Origin: Siphonodentalium dalli | Taxonomy: Eukaryota; Mollusca; Scaphopoda; Gadilida; Siphonodentaliidae | NCBI GenBank assembly: GCA_032622095.1 | Contig: CP136069.1 | Location: forward strand, 170,242,394 to 170,306,393 | Direction of reading: 5' to 3' | Length of the DNA: 64,000 nt | Shown: positions 24,101 through 36,100 of the stretch, in pieces | How positions within the stretch are numbered: position 1 is the first letter of the stretch | Layout of the letters: every line of letters begins with the position of its first letter | Position numbers and translations under genes: made by a program | Notes under the pieces: generated by a model | The model's input: the letters and a program-made list of their open reading frames with translations, nothing else | Told to the model about the DNA's origin: nothing | Databases searched by the model: none

Positions 24101-27100
24101 TCATTTCTATAGATCTATAGACACAATTGTCATTTATGGATCGATTCTGAAAACAGTTTTCCAAGACACTTCGCTTTGAACTAACAATGTTAGCATGTTA
24201 AAGAAATTAATTCGGATCTCATGTTACAAAGATCAGATCTTGTTAGCGCTGGCAGGGCCTAACGTTTAAAGGCACGGTCGGCGTTCGTTGCAGAAATATT
24301 CATATTTGTTCAAATCGCCATCAACAGAAGGAATATAAAAATATATATAGTTTTGTTCATATTTTGATAGAGCTGATTTCGGGTTGAATCAAGATTGAGT
24401 CTTTCTGGGGAATGAGCATTTATTTTCACAATAGACATATACGGACATTCCGGTATAGTTGGAATCCACCAAAAACAATTGGAACTCCAGTTGTAATAGG
24501 TGAAACGTGACTGAATATTGGAGTTCCAAAACATAAAGTGCCATATCACAGTTTTACAAATTCTTATATACAAAGCATGAACAGGTGTGACTTAACGACG
24601 CATGATTAGATTAACAGATTTGCATTATAAAGTATCCGATCACCACAATGGCATTAACAGTTCGACAAATAAGTTATTATTAAAAGTAAAGCTAATAATA
24701 CGTGCGATGAATGGTAATTAATGAGCACATGCTAGGGCAAGAATTAATAAGTTGCATAAGAATAGCCAGCTGATTAATAATACAAAGAAATGTTGTAATT
24801 TCGAGAAAGCCTAATCTATATAACAAAGAAACGAACCCAACGCGAATACTATAGAAACGAACCACACATCTGATAGAGTCAAATCAATGTAAATAAATAA
24901 TGAAATAATTGTCCAAAAACTAGCACTCTGACAATATGCCAAACATAATCAGCGCGTACATAGTATATTGTCGTCAAGACGTACGATGATGTACGTAAAC
25001 AAGAGCCTGCTCGTGTTACAGAAGTTGTGCTTCTGTTTACATAACACAGCGCAATTCTATTGGTTAATAACACAAAAATGATATAACCGCTCTTTATTAT
25101 TTCCATATCAGGTAAACAGTAACAAATAACGCTCTTTATATTTACCATATCCGGATCTAAACAAAAGCCAGGAAACGTAACGTTTTTTGATTTTGATTAC
25201 ATAACAAAGGGGGAACAAATTACAATAACATACTGTTTATGCCATATTTCCGATTGGTATATGAACAAAGTCTGTGTATATTTTACTATTCTTTCTGTTT
25301 ATGGTGGTTTTTGACGGATGAAAATATTTTAACAGCATACCCAGCACCAACACCGCCCGTATCTTTAAGCAGGTTTCACCTGGTATAACCTATAGCATTG
25401 ATGGTACGGGTCGGATGGAACACCTCATAATGAGGCTGGGTCTGCTATTGTCTGATTTGTATATATTAGTGATGCGGACCGGACCGGACCACATTGGGTG
25501 GTCCGGTCCACTGCCAATGCGGTCCAGTCCGGTCCAGGCCATTCCGGTCCGGTACACATGCCTGGACCGGTCCAAAACGGTCCGGTCCATCTATAATAGG
25601 CTATATGTTAATGAATTCTCTGTTTTCTCAAAGTTTTACTCTGTATAGTACAACCTATAAGGTTACTGAGTTCAGTGCATTGCAATGAGTCCATATTGTA
25701 TGCGTCATTGTCTGTCTCTGGTGGGATATACTGGGAACGATGCACGATAATAATATTTCTAGTAATGCGAACATACACTAATTAAATGTATTGGACAGAT
25801 ATATAGCTAGGGTCATAATGTGTTATAACCAATCTAACATGGCACTAAACTATTCGTATGCATGATTCGTATCATACTTATTTTCATTAAATTGAAATTT
25901 AAACGAAATAACTATACTATTATTATCTATTGTCGTCTCTGTATTATTGTTATAATTTTTTTTTGTAAAACATACTCTCCTAGATGGAGGAAATAAAGAT
26001 ATATATACCTAAGTACAACTACTATTGGATTAATGTGACTGTCTTGTATATGTACTATGTAATGTGGTTTGTATGTTTCTTCGATAATTATAACTGTGAA
26101 AAACAATAGAATACTCGATTCGATATCCATCCAAATTGATTAGTTGATGCCATGTTACACTGTTTATGACAAATAGTTCCATACTCAGTCAATTGCATGT
26201 TTGTCGCATTGATAGAGTGCTACAAAGTGTTGGATAGTGGTTATTAAAACAATTTAGAATGAAACAAGCAATTTTTAAATTTTGAAAATGTTTTCAGAAT
26301 GCTTAACATTTTGCGACATCAAAGCAGGCGGTCGAAAATCGGCGACATCAAAGCAGGCGGCCGCCCACACTGGCACTTTCATAAGGAAAGTGATATGTAC
26401 AAAGTACATCTATACATTGTTTTCGTGGCATCAAACGTTTAATATATATTAACCACTTGAATGCGTCAATACATCGTTGCTAATTGATATGACGGCAAAT
26501 AGGCAACAATATTCGCGATAGTTTATTATAACTGAAGTAAAATAGTGGACCGGACCGGAGAGTACCGGACCGGCGGCAAAAAGCGGTCCGGTCCGGTCCA
26601 GTGACACCCGGTCCGGACCGGACCGCGGTCCACCCCTGGAGCGCGGACCGGACCGGTCCAAAGCGGTCCGGTCCGCATCACTAGTATATATCATTTTCCG
26701 TGGCTTTGTATATGACACAGGTCTGCTTGTTACACGCACGCGGCATGTGCATCCCTTGTGCTATATAGTGGTTATGTGTGTTCTTATAAAAGGCAGTTTA
26801 CTAATTACTGTCGTCAAATTTGATTCAGTTTAAATGAACTCACCAATTTCATTCCTTTCGTCTTCTGTGTCACGCATCATACAGACGGGATCCAATTTCC
26901 GATTCTCCGGATGAAGTAATCGTTTGAATTGTATGCAGAAAGCACTGCCCCAGACACCTGCGGAGAGAGGGCATGTGGTCGATTACAGTATACCGAAGTC
27001 ATGCCCTTATTGCAATATTGAGCTCGACTTTGTTGACATTGAGGGAAATAACATGGACATTCTGAGGTGCCGTCTCGCTCGACATCGCGATGGTGTTTAA

Positions 27101-30100
27101 CATTGCGATATTTCTCGCTTAATATTGCCCCATCATGCGATTAATATTGCTATCACTCCCATTCAATATTGCGCCACTGTGTAAATAACAGTACTGGCAA
27201 ATCCCAGGTAAAGTGGGAAGTGGTGAAGGAAGGGGTTGTTATCTGAACACGCACATAAAACTCTCAGTGACGTATCCAGTCTGTAAATACATTAGGGGGA
27301 GCCACCACCACTAAGATGAGTTTATTTAGATAATTCACGATACGCTCTATTAGGACGTATGCTACAGAACTAGCATTATCCGAAACACACTCCGCTAGAA
27401 ATTTGGACAACCTGTGGGTATCTTAACAAATGGTTCGAAACAACCTTAGTTGTTTTTGAAACAGTTTTTCGTATGAGATACACACAAACGTTACAGTGAA
27501 TTAGACGGCGTTTCGTTATCACGTGATCAATGTTAATGTACCACTGAAATAGTTTTTGTAATGATTTCGCCACCCCCAGCGGATATAGTTCTCAATGGTT
27601 GCCTACTGGCATTTCTGCACCTCATGTATACACGACATGTTCGGTCCAATCCCATGCGACACGAACTGTTATGCTGTCAAAAATGATAAATTTCTTCAAC
27701 TATTCCCAGTTTTATATTTTCCCTGATGTTTTACTTAACCACACCAGTCACAAACAATTTAAAGTAATATACATGTACCTGTATACCGTATTGTAACATA
27801 TTCAAAAATCTTACCAAAAGTACATGTAAACCTAAAAATATTAAACGTAGCGTTGAACAACACAAGACATAAAAGTGGTTGTCAATATTATGAAGGTATT
27901 ACCATTCTGCAATATCATACGTTTTGTTCTTTTCGTTCGCGAGTTACCTTGGAGAAAATGTAGCGGTGGTTCCGGGAACTTTTTAACGAGATGTCCCAGG
28001 TAGAATTTACTACCAAACAATTCAGATCGCATGAACGTTCCATATTTTGGTAAGCCGATCTCGTATGGTGAAAACTCCATCCACTCTGAAAGAAGAAATT
28101 ATCGTATAGACCAACAACCAACAATCCACACGATCTTCTCAAAACATTGGTCAACTAGAAGTGATTAATTGTCCATTTGTTGTTACAAAACACTCTACAA
28201 ATTATGTTTATATTCCTTACTTACAGCTGGCGATGTGGCAATGCAAATCTGTAGTTGTTAGACTGATTGAAAATTCCCAAATGGAACCCTGTTCCGTTAA
28301 TCTTTACCAATGAATAGGCCCAGGACCCGTGCCGCAATCAGGTAACGACAACCACTGAATTATTTAACTTTTTGAATGCACTTGCCTCCGGAATTTCAAA
28401 TTAAATATTATGCGGTAGTCACCAGACAGATCAACACATCAACGTGAGAATTGGTTCATAAATGACCAAAATATTCGCATATGTTCTTATTGAACTTGAA
28501 CTTATTTGATTCTGTCCACAATTGACTTATACCCGTGTTTCCATTTTATGGCACGGGCCAAAGTGAAAACACATTATAAAGTTCGTATATCTGGTAAGTC
28601 AATTTAGGTTCAGCACACCGCGTAATCAAATGGCCTGATCTGCACCTAAAACTCTAATCTGAGTGCCACGACGGTAAGTATTTGCTTTTATTTTCTTAGT
28701 TTGTATGCTTTAGTTAGAGTGATTAACGCATTCTGTTTGCAATATCGTTTGGTTGGGCGGCATTGGAAGTGTATGAAATGTGTCACACAAGATGACTACA
28801 AGCCTGTTTTTCCCTCATTTTTCAAGGCATGACACTGGAATTATCTTTAATATCGAGGACATTTACAGCTAATACCATCTAGTCACAGCGAATACTTCTT
28901 TCTGAATTGTTTATGCACATAATTTGTCGATATCAGTAAAAGTAAGATCGAATTCCATCACTTTGGGGGATATTTTTTTCTGACACCTGTGTGTGCATAT
29001 TTTGACTGAGAGAAAGGACATTAGCGTCCTCACGACTTTATGTGTGCACATGAGACTCAGGGTAATTTATTTCCCAACCTGATTTTTACTCGGAATGAAA
29101 CTGGTTTGTGGATCGGGGTTGGAGGTGTTTTCATAACAAAGTTTTCAACAGTATATCATTTACAATCACAACATTGCTGTACATTTAAAAAATCGAGACC
29201 GACAATAAGCATGCACGCATCATAACTGACTGCTGCATGTCTATATATTTTAAAATTTTAGACTTAAATGGCATTCAGTCAAACAATTCCCTTCATATAG
29301 GGTGCATAGCTAATTTATTCTGCTTTAAATGGATGTTGCTGGAAAGTCGAAGTTTGGGATACCGGGGGGGGGGGGGGGGGGGGGTGTCAATTAGCCACGT
29401 CCGTTCACTAATAACACTGATATCCATGCAACTGTGGGGAATTTCTAACCGGACACCCATTAAGTTTGGAAATTTCCATCGGATGCCAATATTGCCGACA
29501 ATCTGACCGAAAAGTAAGGAATAGGCGAGCAAATTTTAATCTGAAATAACATACAACACCCCAAACCCCTTTCACCACGTCTCTGTGTATATATATATAG
29601 ATATAGAGGCTCGTCGATGGTATCTTCATTGTTTAATCCCACCAGTAACACATATAATTATAGTATTTCTAATTAACATTGTTTGGATACTGGAAGCACA
29701 AAACCCATGGAATCATTTTGAAAGTAAATTCTTCTTAAAATTCATGTTTGTAAGTTCAAAATGATATACTTATTTACTTATACTAAGACCCTATTTAGTG
29801 TGTAATATGTTGCTTTTAAAGTTTGGACTGAAATTGCAATTAGTTGGAACATTTCTAACCACACATGCTTGTATGGGTGTCGATCTGGCTAAATATTTTC
29901 CGACAGTTGATGTACCAGTTGAACACTTCCAGTACATGGGTGGGGGGGGGGGGGGGGGGGGGGGGGGGTAAATGTGAATTTTCTTACTTTTATCCCCACA
30001 TCCTTGGCAACACCGGACGCAGTTTATCTTGCATTTCAGGCTGGAAGTTACATGTAATTTCAGAGCTTGTCTATAGCGTTGAGAAGTCACACAAGCACCA

Positions 30101-33100
30101 TACATACACATACGAAGTGTTAGGTTTAAAATTGAAAACAAAATATGGCCAGTTGGTCACCACCAGCCACCAATTTTATAATATACTTATAATTTGTTCT
30201 ATATAATTACAAAATGCACGAAATTCATGTATAAATGTTACTCTCACATGTTAGTATCTCCCGCCCCATTCTGAGTTGTGTGGGATTAAGCTAAATAATC
30301 AACAGTTTCATCCCGAAAACTCCAACAAAATTCTTAAACACCTCTGCAATCATATATGGTTATATGGTAAATACAGTAAAATAATTAAGGGTGCATTCGA
30401 GTCATCTTTTCAGAACGGAATGTGGTACATGCTTCATCTGTGTCCGGGGATTAATACCAATGTACCGTCGTATATTAGCAGGTCTACATTGATGATTTAA
30501 AACACAACAAAAGAAAACAGAAAAAATAAAAATAAAAGCAAGACATAACAAGCAAAACACGTGATGAACATATCGACCGAACAAACGTTAGGTATTGTGA
30601 CGCCCAACGCTTTTGTCAATTGTTCCTCATTTTCCTCATTGTCAGCTGTAAGTAGCGCCTGTACGTCGTTTCCGAAATCTCATAAAAGACGGATTCGAGG
30701 GAGGCTAATCATCACACTGCCTGTTCTCTGATCAATTGATTATCATACGGCTATCTTGGGGTTTTATTTTATAATGGATGATGTTCTTTGTCTTGCATCC
30801 TTCCGTTCATTCGCGGTCTTCACATAATTACTGTATATAAATTACTCCACTGACGTACTAATGTCGATCCATAAAAGCTGTACATACTTCACAAACGGGA
30901 ATTTAAAAAGCAACATGAGCACCTAGATCATAATGTGGGAGCGCGTCATATGCCACTATATCCAAACCTTCATTAAATTCAGAATAACCATCTTTTGTTT
31001 TGGGAAAATCCATTTGAAAATGTGACCATCTGGTTTTCGTATATGTCTGCTTTAATTTCACCTTATATGTTGTTTTCATTTTATCCTTGGAAACGAAAAA
31101 CTTAAATGTTTAAATGGTCTTGCTTTAAATGTCAGTATTATTCATATAATTCGTTGACATGTGCTTGGCGATAGAACACTTTGCTGAACAATTTGGCTTT
31201 CTTCGTGAGTGCTAAAGTGGTTTTTATGTTTTTAAATCTTTCCAAAGTACAAAACTCGCACATTATGTCATTTTCTGTGTTATTTTAACCACATATTCCA
31301 GCTAGAATTAAGATTTAAGAGCATAAGATTATTATGTCCCCGGTTGAAAAACGTTTTGTATGATCGGTATTGTAAGTTTGAACCTTAGTGTAAGTCCAAC
31401 CTGACACCCCCAATAGGGTTGTAAATTTTCAACTGATGCCATTTCACTGATTCAGTCACATTTTGAGCAAAAGTAGGAAAATATGCAAATGTTTTGTATA
31501 AACACAACTAATTCCTCACTAATAAATAGTCGGAACATCAACCTATTTTTGCTGTGAAACTTCCAGCTAATGTTATGTTAGGTATTAAATGTCCAACTGT
31601 TGAAACACCCCAACCCCTTATCGCCAAGATCCAAGAACTATGGTCAATATTTGCAAACGTTTGTAAAATGCTAAGTTGGACACCACAACGTGTTTAAAAC
31701 GGACATATTATACCATGCATTCGTAGGATGCTATACTAAGATGGTATATAGGTGCAACTGGAACCACCCCATGCAGCACACCACATACCATTGAAGTAAT
31801 TTAGCAATCACAGTTTGAGTAAACTTTTCGATATTAAATGCGATTAAATTCGCCCGACCAGCCACTGCCTGCATTGATTAGTTGCGTACTCAAAAAGGCA
31901 TGTGCAATCAAACATATTATCATAATATAATTACCATGTGCTGTATGGTCAGTTGTTTATGACCGCCCGTCAATTTTAAACTTATAACTGTTTCCAACTA
32001 CAAATATACATATGCACAAAACATTCACGTATAAACGGTCGTGACTGGAGGGTCTTCCGTGACGTCGGTGAATTCGACAGTACTTTACACCTGAAGCCCC
32101 CTCGCTTTGAAGCAGAAATAAATTCCAATTTTCTCAGTGCCACCTAAATGGTGTTATATGTTCAAACAGATGCATGGTAAAATTAAAAGTATATAGTTAA
32201 AAATAAAGGAGGAGTTTTTTTATTAAGCTGTGAAAAAAAAATTGCCTTTGGGTCTTCTTGACCACCAACCCACCACTCTTGTGCTCTGAACAGAATGTTT
32301 GAAACCCCCACCTGGATGCTTCGGGAATGATAGGTCCAGGGAGTGCAACTTGTCTACATTTTCTTTATAACGTACCATGAAAGACTTTGGCGCAGACATG
32401 CTTCTTGACATGGAGACACGTGTAAAGCGGCATGGGATTCTTGCCATCGTTCAGCTTCTTTCTTTGGTCGCTGAGTTTACACGACAGCCTCTGGAATGAA
32501 TTACCACTAGATTTACCACTTACGGTCATGCATGCCTATTGACCGTTTGGTTCTTGTCGCGATTATGCATTTGTTTCTGTAATGCTTTCCTTTTCATAAA
32601 TGGATCGAGTTGTCAAGTCACCGACAAAAAACAACAAACAAAACGGCGTTGGGGGTGGTGGTGCGACGTTAAAGGTACGGTTGGCCTTGGCGGTGGGTAT
32701 CCTGTGAAAATATTTCCACCAGTCAAAAACCGCCACAAACAGAAAGAACAACAAAATGTAGACAGACTTTGTCCGTATACAAATAAGAAATATCGCATAA
32801 ACAGTATGTTATTGTCATATTTTTGACCATTGTTATGTAAACAAAAGCATAAAAAGTTACTTTTCTGGTGTTTGTTTATATTATGATGGTAAACATAAAG
32901 AGCGTTCTTTGTGGGTGAATTCCTGATATGGAACGAATAAAGAGCGTTTCTGCCATTTGTGTGTGATTAGCCAGCAGCATTGTGTTGTCTTCTGTAACAC
33001 AATCAGGCTCATGCTTAGGTAAAATATAGTAAATCTTTATGATAACATGCTGTTTACGCGATGGTCATGGTATATATGAACGAAACTGTATGCGTTTTAA

Positions 33101-36100
33101 TGTTTTTTCTGTTACGGTGATTGGAACAAATATGAATATTTTCGACAACTAAGGCCTCACGTGCCTTTAAGACATTTGAAGTTGGTAAGTTTATGACTTC
33201 AATATATCTTTTTTCAAGTTTTTCTATGTATGACAAATAAAATAAGTCACTCTTCATAAAACTTTCGGCATTCGACTTCACGATAAGCCGACCTATGGAC
33301 AATTTATCAACCGGAACATTCTATTGACAATATAAGGGTATCGCTTTAAGAGAAGGAACAAACAGCTGAGACTGATACATGAAGACCATTAGATACTTAA
33401 GTTGAAAACCCGGACTGGTCACGGTTTCAACGTTAGACGACATGGCGCCAACGTTTGAATGTAAATGCTGCGATATCGTTGCCTAGTGTTATTTGACATA
33501 TTCTGACAAAAGACCTTAACGTCGTTTTAAATATCCGCCATTGTTATTTGTATGTTTATATGAATGCCATCATGCAATTGAGTCTGAATAATATCAAACC
33601 AAGAAGGCCTAAGGCCGAAAACTTTTGAAGCGCGACTTATTTTAATGGTCAGCATACAGGGTTCCTCATCTCCTGGACCATTTATATACCACTGTTCTAT
33701 ATATATTGTATAGTGCCTCTGTGATTTTACGACCTTATGCAAATGGGTCCATTCAAACTAAATTAACTCTCCGGTGACCTCATTCTGTTAATGTCCGCCC
33801 GTATCTGCAGGTCTGGTACAGAGCCATTATATGATATATACATCTTCTTCTATATCTATATTGCGAATGTCTGTCTGTCTGTCTGTCTGTCTGTGTTCTA
33901 TAGAAATTCACAGGGGACCATCTAGATGATGCCAAAGGGGTGTACTAGAAGTAGCTTTTTACGAGAAAGATAATGGTCGGGGTTAGAATTTTCTAAAGTG
34001 ACGCCGTTGTTGTCAGGGGCAGAAAAGGGGGGAGGGGCAGAAAAACAAATTGTCGCCGATTGCCACCAAACTTATATATAATAATCCCCATGATATGATG
34101 AATCTAATGGTGTGGTTTAAATATGGCAAAAGTCGCGCCGTTCGCGTCAGGGGTGCCCGGAAGGGAGAGGGGCAGATATTTGTTCTGTCGCCGATTTCCA
34201 CCAAACTTATATATAATCATCCCCATGATATGAAAAAACCAACGGTGTGGTTTAAAAGTGGCGTCGTTCGAGTCAGGGATGCACGGAAGGGGAGAGGGGC
34301 ACCAAAATTGAAAAACTAATTTTAGCGCCGTTCTCCACCAAATTGATATATATTCTTCTTCATTATACAAGGAATCAAATTGTGCGCTTTAACAACGCCA
34401 AATTGTTGTGTTTTGGTTGAGAGATTGGGAGGGGGTGGGCACTAAATTTGATAATAATTGGTTTAGTCGCCGATTGCCACAACACTTAAACAAAATCATC
34501 CCCATGGTATGAGGAGTCTAATGGTGTTGCTTATATCTGTCAAATGTGGCCTCATTCGAGTCAGAGTTGCATTGAAAGGGACAGGGGCACCAAAATTGAT
34601 GCACAATTTTTTTGCGCCAATTTCCACAAAATTTATACACGTTCTTATCCGAGATACGATGAATCTAATTGTGTGATTTAAAGACGCCATAGTGGTGCTG
34701 TTTGTTTGAGAGATGGGGGTGTGGATTGGCACCAAATTTGATAAACAAAATCGTTTAGTCGCCGATTATCACCAAACTTATAAACAATCATCTCCATGAT
34801 ATCAGGAGTATAATCGTGTGGTTTAAGGATGTCATAGGTTGGGCCATTCGAGTCAGTGGTGTATAGAGATGAGAGGGACACAACAAATTATATCTATATG
34901 TTTAGTGCCACCAGATTGATACATATACTTCTCTGTGATACGAGGAATCTTATCATGTCGTTTAGATACACCAAATTTGATCCCTACGGGTGAGAGATAT
35001 GGGGACCTTAAATTTGATACGAATTTGTATACTCGCCAATTTTCACCAATTTCATATATATGCATCTCTAATCTCTAATGAGTCTTAGTGTGTGCAGCTT
35101 GAGATTGAAATAGGGACGGGAGGGTCACCAAGACTGATACAAAATATTGTTAGTACTAATTACCATCAAATTCAGACATGTTCTTCTCAAATGATACAAG
35201 AAATCAAATCGTGCTGTCTGTCTGTCTGTCTTTCTGTCTGTCTGTGTGCGTTCTATATATAACTTCACGCGGTACAATCGAGATGGCACCAAGGCGTTCT
35301 AAGAGGGGTAACTGTTTACAAGGAAGATAACGGTGTGGGTAAATTTTTTCTAAAATGACGCTGTTGGTGTCAGGGGAAGAAAAGGGGGAGGTCGGCAAAA
35401 TTAAAAATATATCGTGAAATAATTTTGTCGCCGATTTCCACCAAACGAATACATAATCACCTTCACAATATGGCGTTGTTCGAGTCAACGTTGCATCAAC
35501 AATTGATTTAATAAACTATTTTTAGCCCAGATTTCCACCAAATTGATATATTATTCTTCTCTATGGTACGAGGAATATCATCGTGTGATTTAAAGACGTC
35601 AAATTGCTGTCGGTTTGATGAAAGATATGGGTCATAACTATTCTCAGAATTTGTTTAGTTGCTGATTACCACCAAACATATATATAATCATCTCCAGTAT
35701 AGCATGCATCCATGAGTCTAATGGGAGTGGTTTAAATATGTCAAAAGAGGCAAACGCTGGTTCAAATTTATTTGGCACCAATTTCCACCGAATTCATACA
35801 CGTTTTTCTCTAATGATATACCATGAATTAAATCACATTTGGTGTCGTTTGCGTCGCGGATGGCGAGCGGATATGAACTATCATTGATAAGATTGCTATT
35901 CGCCTTTATCCACATATAAGTTATATACNNNNNNNNNNNNNNNNNNNNNNNNNNNNNNNNNNNNNNNNNNNNNNNNNNNNNNNNNNNNNNNNNNNNNNNN
36001 NNNNNNNNNNNNNNNNNNNNNNNNNNNNTTTAGAGGGACAGTAAATATTATTTATTTAATAACACAAATTCTATTATTTTGTATTTATATGTCGCGTTTA

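Noticed and set aside
25390-25688. Open frames rich in Gly/Pro/Arg near 25.4-25.7 kb
   Set aside because: They translate the GGACCG subterminal arrays of the hAT-type element.
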